64,000 bases of DNA from Gigaspora rosea (Eukaryota; Glomeromycota; Glomeromycetes; Diversisporales; Gigasporaceae): NCBI GenBank assembly GCA_003550325.1, contig QKWP01000495.1, forward strand, positions 206,479 to 270,478. Reading direction: 5' to 3'. How positions within the stretch are numbered: position 1 is the stretch's first letter; each line of letters starts with the position of its first letter. The notes under the pieces are model-generated. The model saw nothing but the letters and a program-made list of their open reading frames with translations. It was not told the DNA's origin and did not search any database. A program made the translations under genes and the position numbers. Below are positions 11,784 to 23,067 of the stretch, one piece after another.

Positions 11784-11901
11784 CAATATTGGGCAAAAAT
11801 TGTAGAATAACAGTAATTTAGCAAATGACCACGTGCCGCTCTGTGGCACATGTAGCCAATCATTTGCCAAATTACTGTATTCGACAATTTGCCCAATATT
11901 G
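11784..11901. repeat. Hairpin-type miniature element
   Basis: The left arm 11784-11827 (CAATATTGGGCAAAAATTGT...CAGTAATTTAGCAAATG) is the reverse complement of the right arm 11861-11901, with a handful of mismatches and indels. The ~33-bp loop includes CACGTG and TGGCACATG. This is typical of a foldback or MITE element. An ORF on the minus strand covering it is not a gene. Confidence 0.7.
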
Positions 11902-12029
11902 GTGTTATCTGGCAATTTATAATCATGATTGGTAGGGAGTTGTCAGCTGAGTTTTAATTTAAATAAACATGTTTACATCATAACACATGAAAGAATAACA
12001 AGAAGAAATAATTTCATGATTATATGATA

Positions 12030-12942
12030 GGGTGGTAACTTAACTAAGTAAATCAAAACTATGTGAGCAAACTATAGAATTTGATATATTACAGATTTTT
12101 TGTATTCTACAAATAAAAGATCAATAATTAACGTTATCAGTTATTATTAATAGAAAATTACTTCGATTCACAGGCTATGAAATTTACGCCCCCGTTTTAA
12201 AAAGTTTTCTATTAAAAGTAGAGTTAAGGTTAGAGTTAGGATTAGGGCTATAAAAATAGCAACCTTTATAGTAAAATTTTCAAGGAATATTTTTTCGCAT
12301 AAAAAGAAGTAGTTTCATAAGCTAGATTTTGAATTATAAGTAATTTTTTGATTTTTTCGTAAAAAATCTTTGTTTTTGTTATACAAAGAAAATTTGCAGA
12401 TCATGCTAATTCTGCAATTTTGATTGGCTGATGCAGAGCTGTGAATTTCACAGCACGTTAAGATTAGTATACTCTTATTAATATTATATTTATTATTAAT
12501 TAATAAATTTTAAAATGATACTACTTATCGAAAACCCAAGTAATTACCTAGAAATTTTTATAAGAGCTTTAATAAATGTTGAAGAATAAAGTTACACTTT
12601 AGAATTTTCTATTAATATATAAAATTTGAAAAAATTTAATTAGTTAAAGTGAAAAAAATTAGACCTCAACAACACAAGTCCAAAGTTTAATAGAATTCTT
12701 GCAAAAAATCAAGCATAACTGTTTAGAAATGACTTTGCGAAAAGTTTTCAGCTAAAAAAAAATTCGAAAAAAGAAGTGCAATGTCAAGGCGCATCTTTTA
12801 TAAATTTGTGCGTTCTTTGTAATTAAATAAAGTAATATCATATTTTAATCGATTATTTTAATTTCATCGATTGAAATCTGATCATAGTAAAATTACTAAT
12901 ATTGTTAACATAGTTTTGATTTACTTAATTGAGTTACCACTC
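12030..12942. mobile_element. Non-autonomous TIR element with TA target sites (913 bp)
   Basis: The left end GGGTGGTAACTTAACTAAGT + AAATCAAAACTATGT (from 12030) matches the complement of the right end ACATAGTTTTGATTTACTTA + ATTGAGTTACCACTC (ending 12942) with ~3 mismatches over 34 bp. Both flanks are TA (12028-12029, 12943-12944), as expected for the Tc1/mariner superfamily. The interior has no transposase. It contains a short TTAGGG-like tract (12220-12250). Confidence 0.65.
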
Positions 12943-13236
12943 TAATATGAGTTTGCCAGATAACTTCAATTATTTTGTACCCAATTTGAAAAACTTTTCT
13001 TTTTGATTTGCAATCATTAATTTAAGCCCAGACAATACAATAGTAAGAGAAAATGGGTTCTGCATGGGTTCCAGGGGGCGTAAAATAAGATGAAAAGTTT
13101 TTTGAAGGTCTCAAATGTTTAAATATTAAATAATTTTACACAATAAAATTAGATAAATGAACTCAGTGTATGTTGAGACTTAATGTCAATTATCAATTTA
13201 ATGTAAAAGGGATATTTAATATTAAAAAGACCTTTA

Positions 13237-14020
13237 GGCCGTTCAAAGTTGAATTTTAGGTTAATGTCATCTCGGCCCTTACGAAATTATACAAGCAAAT
13301 TACAATACAGGAAAATTTTCAATAAACGTGTGATTTAATTTGACCAATGAGATTTAATCAATAAGCTTTAAAGGTGAGCAAGAGAGGTCCCCAGTTTCAT
13401 TTTAATCTGATTTCATTTTAATCTGCCACAATTATTAATAAAAGAAATTTGATTGTTTACAAGTTTATAAACTCATACTTCTATTAATATATTTTTGATT
13501 ATCATATTTTGATCATCAACTGCACATTATTTTGAAAAAAATCGGTAATGCTCTATTATTATTCAACATTACCCAACCTAACAAAAAAAATTATTAAAAT
13601 ACATTATTATCATACAATGTATATCGATATCAATTTTATAACAAATAATCGGTTTACACAAAACAGGATTTTTATTGTATAGCATTGCATAAAATGCCGT
13701 TTTTTAGGTACTCTCAAATTTTGATGCGATTTGGTAATTTTTCATTGATTTTCGAGTTATACATTTTTGTGCAGAAAATAAATTGAAAATTTACCAAATC
13801 CAAAATTTGAAAGTTCTAAAAAACGATATTTCCAATAGCCTTATTTAGTGGACTTGCTAATAGAAAATCTTGTTTCCATGAATATTTTTTGATGTATCAC
13901 ATTACACACCCCCTGCGCAATAATACTTTTGTTTATTTTTATATGTTTGTTTAAATTTCCCCTTTCCCTGTGCCTGAGCTCAAATATTGATGTTAACCTA
14001 ACATTCAATTTTGAACGGCC
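13237..14020. mobile_element. GGCC-ended TIR element (PIF/Harbinger-like), 784 bp
   Basis: The ends are GGCCGTTCAAAGTTGAATTT + TAGGTTAATGTCA (13237) and the complement of TGATGTTAACCTAACATTCA + ATTTTGAACGGCC (to 14020). GGCC-type TIRs beside TTA/TAA fit PIF/Harbinger. Here the flanks are TTA (left) and TAA (right), so the target duplication is not exact. A second internal inverted repeat (about 13693-13740 against 13785-13832) surrounds TTTTTGTGCAGAAAAT. No coding sequence was seen. Related, better preserved elements occur at 45899, 61103 and 61781-63537. Confidence 0.6.
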
Positions 14021-14419
14021 TAAATGTAAAATTAAACAAATTTATCAGTTATACAATGATATCATTTAATGAAAGAATAACTATTTAAAAACAATAACCC
14101 ATCGATAATTTTAATGCTAGTTCACACAAATATTTACTTTTACAACATAAAAAGTTCTTAGGTTTGCAGTTTTGTTCTATTACAAATGCAATTGCTTTTG
14201 TTTTTTTGCTTGTTCGGTTGCTTGTTTCTCAATCGTTGGATTATTTTTAGTCATGCATAGTTTTAATTTTGTCTAGTGATCATGTCAAATTTTGCTGTGC
14301 CGTAGCATTTCTTAAGCAGATAAAAATGCCAAGTGGAATAATATCAAAAACTGGATGTTATACTAATATACACGCAACAACTATCATGTTACACATGATC
14401 TCAAACAAATTTTTGTTGA

Positions 14420-14676
14420 TTATTTTTTGACATTACCTCGAGAAACGCGACGTCGTTCCTGGAAAATGTTGGTCTCCTCAGGAAATTGATTATCACTGAT
14501 GGATTTTCTAGAGTAAATATTTGGTATATATTATAAAGAGGCTTTTTAAATTCCTCGATTTTGTAGATTTTATATTAGCGGGCCACGTGAATGATTTGGT
14601 TCTACAACAACATTGAAATATGTCTCGCAAGGTGAATTTGAATTAGTAATAATCAGCGACAAAATTGAATATGCAC
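14420..14676 (-). pseudogene. 3' part of retrotransposon-split gene
   Basis: On the minus strand, starting right at the retrotransposon border, the frame reads AYSILSLIITNSNSPCETYF, then NVVVEPNHSRGPL. After a frameshift it reads YKIYKIEEFKKPLYNIYQIF, then TLENPSVIIN. After another shift it reads FPEETNIFQERRRVSRGNVK and then TAA at 14420-14422. Consistent protein-like sequence over three frames indicates a real but damaged gene, unless the shifts are assembly indels. The matching 5' part with a SAM-like domain is at 21895-22384. I do not recognise a named domain here. Confidence 0.5.
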
Positions 14677-15588
14677 TGTTAGGAGCGGACTAGAATCCCG
14701 TGATGGTCAATTTTTCCGCAAGACCGAAAGAGCTGCCGGCAGACATATGATCATGTAGATTTCAGCCATGTAACGCACGTGATCTCTATAGCTGCGCCGT
14801 GCATAAAAAAAAAATAAAAAAACTTTCCTGCACCTGGTACTGCGCCTAGTTCCCATAGTCCCCCATTCAAGCCTCATACCTCAAAAGTCTCGATCTGGAT
14901 GAAGTTTTAGCCGTTAATTACGAAGAAATCAGAAAATCGAGAAGGATCAGATCAAGATCTGGAATAATTTAATGATAATAAGGCATCAAGAAAATAATCA
15001 GCCTTTGTTTTAAGACTTGGTCCCATCATAGAGGTATGCCGAAAATGGGAAAAATCATTTAAATCGTGATTTTAAGATTGATTTCCTGCAAGGCCAAATC
15101 GGGTATAGCGTGAGGCTGTGTCTTAATTTTCACGATGAAAATTAAACGCAGTGAAATCAAATGCATATGCTCATGATAGAATTTAGCCCGAATAAGTAAT
15201 TAATTAAAAAGGGTAAAGAAGATGGTGTGATCTTCCTGTCTTCTTTTATTTCGAATTTCTTCTTTTTGAATTCTTCGAAAATTTTTATAAATAGATTCAA
15301 AATTTTTGTATTGAAAAGTGGTGCGTCCTCTATTGTAAAAAGTTATAAAATTAATAAAGACAAACCTTTTATATCATATAAAAATCTTTAAGTATTTTTC
15401 CTTCTTCCTGTGTGACTCTTTCTCCCGTATGTATCAAGCCTGATAAGCCTTCTCTTGCCAAATCAATCCGCCTCCATATATCAGACTTGTTACGTAATCC
15501 TGTGTGTCTGAGTTTTCTTTCTTTAAATTTTTTTTTGTGTGTGTGTGATTGGTTATTCAATTCTAGCACACGCCCAGCGCCTTCGACA
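14677..15588 (+). repeat. 5' LTR of Ty3/gypsy element
   Basis: 912 bp, TG...CA ends. It matches 20989-21891 almost throughout. A TATAAATA-like box (15285-15292 region, TTTTTATAAATAGATTC) and a downstream AATAAA (about 15352, ATTAATAAAGACAAACC) may serve transcription start and polyadenylation. The 3' end has a GTGTGTGTGTG tract and CGCCCAGCGCCTTCGACA. Confidence 0.93.
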
Positions 15589-15607
15589 ATTTGGTGGTGA
15601 CTATGAG
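15589..15607 (+). other. Candidate primer-binding site
   Basis: ATTTGGTGGTGACTATGAG follows directly after the 5' LTR, where the tRNA primer-binding site must lie. TTTGGTG is the usual style of such sites. I cannot assign the tRNA. Confidence 0.4.
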
Positions 15608-15660
15608 ATTCTCTAAAAAAAAAAAAAAATTTTTAGAATATTTTTTTTATTTAAATAATC

Positions 15661-16860
15661 ATGGACCCACAACGTGTTGAGAAAGATAATCGCTCTAAAC
15701 ATGAGGAAGACCGAAATCAAACTCCCGTTAATCCTCCTTTACCCCTCCTATCAAGACTGTCAAAACGGAAACCAAGAGCCCTTGCATATGGTGTTAAGAG
15801 AAATAGCCAATGCATTTAGGGATACCACTATAGGTGTTGCTGCTGCTGCCCCCCTACAGCAAGAGAAACAAATTTAGTAAGAGTAGACACCTTCCATGGA
15901 ACTGAAGATGAAGATCCTCTTGAAAGGGTGGAAGCATTTGAATGTGCTACGGATGCTAACAATTGGAGTCCTGACCGAAAAATGAGAATAGCCTCTGGAT
16001 ATTTATGTGGTGTTGCTGCTACCTGGTACGATAGAATGAAAGGAGCTTGGAACACTGGGATGATGCTCGTGAACCAGACATCAGCTTTGTTCCCCATTTT
16101 ACTGCGTATTTTGCCACCCCCGAGCGCCATTATAAATGGCAGATTGATTTGAATACCTTAGCACAACGGGATAATGAACAAGTGGATACGTATGCGTATA
16201 GTTTCAAGAAGTTGTTGCATAGGGTAGACCCAGATAACCGCCTTCCTCAACCGTACATGGTACGAATGTTTTTGGGAGGTTTGAAGCCGAAGATAGCCTC
16301 GTGGTTAAGTGTGGTCGAACCAAGGAATTTGGAGAAAGCTGTGATCGGAGCCCGTAAAATTGAAGCTGGTGGATACTATAGAGAAAAAAATCAAGTACGA
16401 AACCAGCAAGGAAAAATCGAACCCGATCTGACCCAGTTAACCCACCCTATGTCTATGAATTACGATCGAATTCTTACCGCTCTTGTAGCCCGAGTAGAAA
16501 ATAATGAATCTAGGCTGCGTAATGATATCCTCGTAATGGGTATAATAATAACAATAATAATAGGATCTCCCGTGTGACTTGTTACAGCTGTGGTGAACCC
16601 GTTCATATTTCTCGGGATTGTATGTCTAAAAGAGCCCCGTACGAACCATGCCCCGGTAAATCAAGGTCAGAACCAAACCCAACCTGTAAGAAATCGTACA
16701 AACAAACCTACCGTACAAGTGTTACCTCAAACTTGTAACGGTAACCTGTGTGACCTCAACGACACTGGTTATTACCCAGAGGAAGAGGATGCCTTTGTTA
16801 TCCCCGTGCCCAGCATCAACCTTACAGTACCCAAAGACCACGTAAAAACATAAAAAAATC
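15661..16860 (+). pseudogene. gag (capsid + zinc knuckle), frameshifted
   Basis: The frame opens with ATG at 15661 (MDPQRVEKDNRSKHEEDRNQ). It shifts near 15760 and again near 15860 to continue RVDTFHGTEDEDPLERVEAF...TWYDRMKGAW, a retrotransposon gag domain that packages element RNA. It shifts once more near 16040 to YAYSFKKLLHRVDPDNRLP...MVRMFLGGLKPKIASWL. A zinc knuckle CYSCGEPVHISRDC (CX2CX4HX4C) lies at about 16578-16620 in yet another frame. The parts are complete but at least four frame changes prevent a single product. A programmed shift could explain one of them, not all. Confidence 0.8.
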
Positions 16861-16921
16861 GGGAAGTAAGGTTGAAGAAAAGTTAAGAAGTAATCCACCA
16901 GAAGTTGACCCGTGATACCCC

Positions 16922-17380
16922 GTGCAGGTGATGCCCCTACAAGCCCCAGAAGTCCCGCCGGTACGACCTCGGCGTAAGAGAGGCCCGTCCATTGTCAATC
17001 AACTCGAGCTATATAACATGGCGCAGGACCTCTTAAACATGAAAGTTAATGCAACTGTAGGACAATTGTTGCATTACCCGAACCAACGCCGCAATTTAGC
17101 TCAAGTGTTAAAAAGACCTTTTATAGTTGAACCAGATCCTCCTATAGAAGATATGAAAACGAATATAGCTGAACTTACCTTAAGTGAACGGACCACGGCC
17201 GCCCGTTGCTACGTCGTTATCACGAATAACCCTATAGTTGCAATATTAGACTCAGGTGCTGCTATGAGCCTGATGTCGAAGAAAATGATGGATAAATTGG
17301 TTTTAAAAATTGATGGACCGTCTACCACCGTCGTAGTAAACGCCAACGGAACCAGGGAGCGAACTTTGGGCAAAATTTAA
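16922..17380 (+). pseudogene. Retrotransposon aspartic protease region
   Basis: The open frame contains NPIVAILDSGAAMSLMSKKM. The LDSGA triad at ~17249 is the active-site motif of retropepsins, which cut the gag-pol polyprotein. It is preceded by a basic linker (VRPRRKRGPSIV) and followed by TVVVNANGTRERTLGKI. A TAA at ~17378 ends the frame where such proteins usually continue into LGMDW (found at 17462 in another frame), so the domain is broken from the RT. Confidence 0.8.
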
Positions 17381-17452
17381 AGTGTTAAATTAGCCATTCG
17401 TGACATTTTAATTCCCACGCCTTTTCAAATTATTGAGTCTTCTGAAGACCTG

Positions 17453-19200
17453 TTGCTCTTAGGTATGGACTGGTTCATGAGAGCTCGGGCCCGTTTATAT
17501 TTCGCAGAGAAAGTGATGTACCTCACTTATGGAGAGAAGACCGCTGAAGTGCTGATATCAACTGATGGAGGGTCCCCGGTTGAGGTAATTGAAGAATTGC
17601 CCGAAAGTGAGAGGACATTCGACGAATTTGAATATGATGATGAGTCGCTAGAGGAGGCAGACGGTTTCTACACTGAAATTTCTGATGACGATCTTTATCA
17701 TAACCCTTGGGAAAATTGCCAGAGTTCTGCCGTTTACCTCGCTGACATGGAAGAATTACCAACCCAAGGAGTCGAACCCGAGGATGGATCTTTAGAAAAA
17801 GGATTAAAGAAAAGCATCGATACCACCCACCTGAGTATTGAAGAACAAGAAGCCACCCTCCACCTGCTGTATCAAGAGAAAAGTCTTTTCGCCCGTGACA
17901 TGAACGATCTGGGACAAACTAGTGCTGTTACGCATGAGATAGATACCGGATCTGCCGCTCCCATAAAACAACCACCATACCGTGCTGCCCCGTCTGTATG
18001 AAAATTTATAAGAAAAGAGATAGAATTTCTAAAAGACAAAGGATTAATAAAAGATTCAAAAAGTCCTTGGACTTCGCCTATAGTGGTAGTGCCCAAGAAA
18101 GATGGAAAGTTACATATGTCCATCGACTATTGGAAGTTGAATTCAGTTACGAAAAAGGTCGCTTTTCCACTCCCAAGGATTGATGATTTACTCGAGGTAT
18201 TTGGTCATGCTACGTGGTTCTCCTCCCTCGATCTTATGTCAGGTTACTGGCAAGTCAGTATGAAAGAAAGTGACCAGGAAAAGACCGCTTTCACAGCAAC
18301 ATTCGGCACTTATGAGTTTTTGCTCATGCCGTTTGGCCTCTGTAACGCTCCTGCAACTTTTTAGCGCTTGATGAACCAAGTGCTTGCTGATTTTCTGGAA
18401 AAATTCGTAGTGGTCTACCTCGACGATATCATCATTTACTCCGCCACCTTTAACGAACACGTGATCCACTTGACAGCTGTTTTTAATAAATTAAAAAGTG
18501 TAAATTTAAAATTAAATCTTGATAAATGCACTTTATTTAAGCCGCACCTGCAGTTTCTCAGTCACGTGGTAGGTCGTGAAGGTATACGCCCTGATCCTGG
18601 AAAAGTTGAAAAAGTGCGAAACTTTCCCGCCCCCGAGAATATACGACAACTCCGCAGTTTTATAGAACTAGCTTCCTATTACAGGAAGTTTATTCCTAAA
18701 TTCGCTTCTGTTGCCGGCCCGCTGCACTATCTATTATGAAAAGATGTAAAATTCGAGTAGAAAGGGAAACAAGAAAAAGCATTCAAACAATTAAAAGGAT
18801 ACTTAGTAGAAGCACCGATCCTTCGGTATCCAAATTTTGATAAAACATTTATCGTCTATGCTAATACCTCCGGGTTTGGGTTGGGTGCCGTGTTGGTGCA
18901 AAAAGATGATCAAGGTAAAGAATATGCTGTGGCGTACGTGAGTCGTGGGTTAACCAAAGCAGAGAAAAACTACAGTACTACGGAACTCAAGTGCCTCGCA
19001 GTATTATGGGCAATTGAATATTTCTGGCACTATTTAGGTTAGATCCTTTTGTGGTTGTAACTGATCATGCAGCCCTTAAGTAGCTGCAGACTTGCGCATT
19101 AACTGGTCGTCGTGCCCAGTGGGTCCTCCGTATGCAACCGTATAATTTTTGTGTAGTACACCGTCGTGGGAAGAAACATAATAATACAGATGCATTATCT
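17453..19200 (+). pseudogene. Reverse transcriptase and RNase H, nonsense-ridden
   Basis: One frame runs from LLGMDWFMRARARLYF (17453) through the RT fingers (VVPKKDGKLHMSIDYWKLNS, 18080s), palm (FSSLDLMSGYWQV; LMPFGLCNAPATF) and catalytic YLDD (18416-18427). It then passes to RNase H (FIVYANTSGFGLGAVLVQKD; ELKCLAVLWAIEYF; DHAALK; NNTDALSR). Stops fall at 17999, 18362, 18737 and 18758. A one-base shift near 19040 leads to another stop at 19081. By family consensus these would be R, Q, W, W and W codons. The first RNase H acid is N (YANTS where TDAS is usual). YLDD itself is intact. The enzyme would copy element RNA into DNA in the particle, but this copy cannot. Confidence 0.9.
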
Positions 19201-19431
19201 CGGTGCTCCGAAATTCTTAACAAAGACCCTAGTAGTAAAAATAAAGAAGAATTAAAATTAAATTAAATTACATTAAACCAAATTTAAAAAAAAAAAACTT
19301 AAATCCGGTCAAATTATAAATCCAGTCCAGGTTACCGGTGTCCTGGCTTTTGCAAGTAGATTTATTACTCATACGTTTATATAGATATATATATAAAAAA
19401 AAAAAAAACAGATATAGTATTTTCTTTCGTT

Positions 19432-20666
19432 ATGGAGCCCACGCACTATGAACACTTGAAGCGATACCTCAAGACAAAATATTTGCTGCACGGACTGGAT
19501 GAAGAACAAAAGAAAAAATTAGTAAAAAAGAGCGAGTTTTTCAAAGTAAAAGGAGGGTTTTTGTATAAAGGACAAAAAGAAGAAAGGAAATTTGATAAGA
19601 GTCTTACAATGACACGAGGTTGACCCCGTTCTATTTTTAGTTCATACGCACCCGCTTGGAGGACATTTTGGGATAAAAGTAATGTTTGAGAAAATTTGTA
19701 GTACCTATTTTTGGCCCCAAATGTACCAAAGCATATGGACATATGTACAAACATGTGACGCATGCCAGAAGAGGAATAGACCCCACACGCAAGGCCCATT
19801 GCATCCGATTCCCGTTTCCGCCCCTTTTTACCGAATAGGGTTAGATTTTGTTGGCCCCTCCCTCGTACGCCCCGATTGAATTGGTATATATTAGTAGCAA
19901 CTAATTACATGATACGTTGGCCAGAAGCACGTGCTGTGGAAAAAGCTGATGCGCAGACGGTTGCTGAATTCCTCTACAATGATATAATCTGCCGCCATGG
20001 ATGCCCTGATCAAATTTTGTCAGACCGTGGTACCCATTTTCACAATGATGTGATTCGGTTGTTGTTGGAAAGATTAAAAGTAAAACAAAATTTCTCGACC
20101 CCATATCACCCCGTACTAACGGCCTGGTGGAACGTTTCAATAGAACGTTGTGTGAAGCCTTAGGAAAGTTGGTACAAAATGTAGTCGACTGGAATTTGAT
20201 GATCCCTTCTATTTTATTTGCATACCGAACCGCCCGAAATTCAACAACAAAAATGACCCCGTTTTTCTTGGTATACGGACGAGAGGCAAAACAACCCATC
20301 CACCCGAGTCAGACCGAGGAAGGGTTGGAAGGAACAATTTTACAAAGGACCTTTGACTTGGTTAATATAATACCTGTAATATGAAGTAAAGCAGTAGAAA
20401 ACATTCACCAGCAGCAGATAAAAAACAAGACTTACCACGATCAAAAGTATCACTTTAGCACCGGATTCGATATAGGAGAGAAAGTCCTCTTAGAAGATGC
20501 AGGTAAAAGATACTCCCGTAGTCACAAATTAAGCCCAAAATGTAAAGGTCCCTTTTTCATTCATGAGAAAATGCCTAATGACGCTTATAAGATAAGAACC
20601 TTGGACGGAAAAGTGATTTCCTCTCCGTTCAACTTAAATCTTCTTAAAAGATATTATGATCGATAA
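19432..20666 (+). pseudogene. Integrase with HHCC and DDE motifs, frameshifted
   Basis: The N-terminal zinc finger HTHPLGGHFG...TCDACQKR lies at 19640-19773. The core follows: IGLDFVGP (first D, ~19845), ILSDRGTHF (second D, ~20024) and GLVERFNRTL (E, ~20128). The tail HFSTGFDIGEKVLLEDAGKR...PCKGPFFIHEKM-like segment ends in LLKRYYDR and TAA at 20664-20666. The product would insert cDNA into chromosomes. Frames change near 19620, 19875, 20125 and 20385, so it is inactive. No chromodomain follows the GPY/F-like module. Confidence 0.88.
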
Positions 20667-20974
20667 AAAAAAAAAAAAAAAAAAACTAGTGGTCAGTTGC
20701 GACAATTGTGTGCGGGGTTAAGGAGCGTATGACAAGGAGAACCCTTCGTGAAAACGTGGGTGCGATTTTCTTTCTTTTTAGTTTGTTGTTTGTGTTAGGA
20801 TCAGTTTGAATTTTCTGTGCGATTAAATAAAATAGATGAATTTTTTTCTTTCCCAAACGATTGCTGGTAACATTATTTTTTTTTAGTTTTTAGTTTTGTC
20901 TTTTAAATGGTTTAATTTACCTGCAAAGATCAAGGAATAGAAATATGGTTCTTTTTCACGGAACGTGAAAAATT

Positions 20975-20988
20975 AAGGAGGGGTGAAT
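20975..20988 (+). other. Polypurine tract
   Basis: AAGGAGGGGTGAAT lies immediately before the 3' LTR, where plus-strand synthesis is primed. Confidence 0.65.
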
Positions 20989-21891
20989 TGTTAGGAGCGG
21001 ACTGGAATCCCGTGATGGTCAATTTTTCCGCAAGTCCAAAAGAGCCGCCGGCAGATATGTGATCAGGTAGATTTCAGCCATGTGACGCACGTGATCTCTA
21101 TAGCTGCGCTGTGCATAAAAAAAAAAAACTTTCCTGCACCTGGTACTGCGCCTAGTTCCCATAGTCCCCCGTCCAAGCCTCACACCTCAAAAGCCTCGAT
21201 CTGGATGAAGTTTTAGCCGTTAATCACAAAGTAATCAGAAAATCGAAGAAGGATCAGATCAAGACCTGGAATAATTTAACGATAATAAGGCATCAAGAGA
21301 ATAATCAGCCTTTGTTTTAAGACTTGGTCCCGTCATAGAGGTATGCCGAAAATGGGAAAAATCATTTAAATCGTGATTTTAAGATTGATTTCCTGCAAGA
21401 CCAAATCGGGTATAGCGTGAGGCCGTGTCTTAATTTTCACAGAGAAAATTAAACGCAGTGAAATCAAATGCATACGCTCATGATAGAATTTAGCCTGAAT
21501 AAGTAATTGATTAAAAAGGGTAAAGAAGATGCCGTAATTTTCCTGTCTTCTTTTATTTCGAAATTCTTCTTTTTGAATTCTTCGAAAATTTTTATAAATA
21601 GATTCTAAATTTTTGTATTGAAAAGTGGTGCGTCCTCTATTGTAAAAAGTTATAAAATTAATAAAGACAAACCTTTTATATCATATAAAAATCTTTAAGT
21701 ATTTTTCCTTCTTCCCGTGTGACTCTTTCTCCCGTATCAAGCCTGATAAGCCTTCCCTTGCCAAATCAATCCGCCTCCATATATCAGACTTGTTATGTGA
21801 TCCCGTGTGTCTGAGTTTTCTTTCTTTAAATTTTTTTTTGTGTGTGTGTGATTGGTTGTTCGATTCTAGCACACGCCCAGCGCCTTCGACA
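20989..21891 (+). repeat. 3' LTR of Ty3/gypsy element
   Basis: 903 bp, TGTTAGGAGC to TTCGACA, colinear with the 5' LTR. It differs by scattered substitutions and short indels (for example it lacks a few A of a tract near 21120 and the GTAT of the 5' copy near 21735). The ORF on its minus strand is not a gene, since the same ORF occurs in the other LTR. Confidence 0.93.
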
Positions 21892-21894
21892 GCA

Positions 21895-22384
21895 CACATA
21901 TTTATATCACAAAGAATTATAAAGTATTACACCTATTATATATAGATTTTTTTTGAGTTGCTTCTCCAATTCAGTTAATTTTTGAAGTAATTCTTTCTCC
22001 CGACTCGCAGTGGCTACAGTTTCAAAGAAAATAAATGTGTTCGTCTCAGAAAAATAAAATGAAATTATTGAGGAAAAAGTATTATAGGCTTGGAAAATTC
22101 GAATACAGTCGTGGTACTACTTACCCTACTACTCGTCCTTGATTTTACAAATTAACTCTGTAATTCGTTCGACTGGTCCTCTTTACAACCATCTTGCATT
22201 AACTTTTCCACATTCAACTTAAGAAGGCTATATCATCCATGTCTTGCTCACGAAAAATTCTAAAGTGATGCTCCTTAAGACCTAAACCTTGTTTATCCAA
22301 AAAAGCGATTAGCTGTTCCGTACATTTTTTAATTAAGTCGATTGTATAAATAGAATCATTCTCAGTATTAGTTAAAGTGGACAT
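21895..22384 (-). pseudogene. 5' part of SAM-domain gene split by the retrotransposon
   Basis: The minus-strand ATG at 22384 starts MSTLTNTENDSIYTIDLIKK, then EQLIAFLDKQGLGLKEHHF, then RIFREQDMDDIAFL. After a one-base loss the frame gives KLNVEKLMQDGCKEGPVERI-like sequence (second shift near GGACC), then TELICKIKDE. This has the helical pattern of a SAM domain, a protein or RNA interaction module (W/Q..V..FL, IDG/DMDD, LL.L, LG/DG...R). A spliced second part (~22010 to 21910, after TGTAG) reads ATASREKELLQKLTELEKQL, a coiled coil. The gene runs towards the retrotransposon border, and the probable continuation is at 14420-14676. Two frameshifts and the insertion make it inactive, unless the shifts are sequencing errors. 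Confidence 0.55.
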
Positions 22385-23067
22385 AGTAACTTATGTGTTA
22401 CAAGTGGTAAATTTTAAAGCGACAAATTTTTTTAGTAAAGGGTCGTACCAGGGACCGTAAAAATTTATTTGGGTATGAGACTTCCCCAGCATTGTCACTA
22501 TCACGTGATAACTTAAAAATTTTCATTTTTTTTAGGTTTGGATTAGGGTCTACATTAGGATTATAGAGATAAAAACTCGAGTAGCAAAATCGTTCAAGAA
22601 AAACTTTTGTTAATGCGCAGAAGTTAGTTTCTTATTCAAATTTTTGAATTTTGACGTTACATCAAATCATAATCGACCATCACATGATAGTTAATTTTCA
22701 GGCGACACAGGTTATTAGTTTCGATACATGGTTACTATTTTATCTATTTAAGAGTCCAAGGCGCATTAAGAAAGCTATGTTTGGACTGAAGCAACAAGAC
22801 CAAACAAATATTATTAAAATAATAAAATATCAATAGAAAAAGCAATCAAAAACACCAAGCGATTATTATTAAAATAATAAAATCTCAATAGTAAAAAAAA
22901 AAACTTCTTTTATTGCAATCAATGAAATTAACAGTTTAATCTATTTAAATATTAAGTCCCATATCGACATAATAATAAAACAACGTGACATTACAAGGCA
23001 ATATTTCAAAAACAGTAAAAGCATTATTTACGCACAACAGGGATCGATCAACCGAAGATAGAATCGT
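22385..23067. other. Intergenic between SAM remnant and caleosin
   Basis: No gene seen. It contains a TTAGG-like tract (22535-22560, on the pattern GGTTTGGATTAGGGTCT) and a short duplicated A/T motif (ATTATTAAAATAATAAAAT at ~22810 and ~22865). It serves as the caleosin 3' flank and possibly the SAM gene promoter. Confidence 0.35.

Larger units (their letters stand above)
14677..21891 (+). mobile_element. Full-length inactive Ty3/gypsy LTR retrotransposon
   Basis: The element of 7215 bp begins TGTTAGGAGCGG and ends CTTCGACA. Two LTRs of ~0.9 kb (14677-15588; 20989-21891) flank gag, protease, reverse transcriptase, RNase H and integrase in that order, which defines Ty3/gypsy (integrase last). 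GCAC is duplicated at both borders (14673-14676 and 21892-21895), so it is a primary insertion that has not recombined. The LTRs differ at many positions by eye (e.g. GACTAGAATCCCG against GACTGGAATCCCG), so the insertion is not recent. Frameshifts in gag and integrase and five nonsense codons in pol make it non-autonomous today. No envelope or chromodomain was seen. Confidence 0.93.

Noticed and set aside
14677..21891. Endogenous retrovirus with envelope
   Set aside because: No envelope-like ORF lies between integrase and the 3' LTR. The order and size fit an ordinary Ty3/gypsy retrotransposon.
15369..21899. Minus-strand ORFs (HKKKFKERKLRHTG) as a gene
   Set aside because: The same frame is present in both LTRs at equivalent positions, so it is a feature of LTR sequence, with no family similarity recognised.
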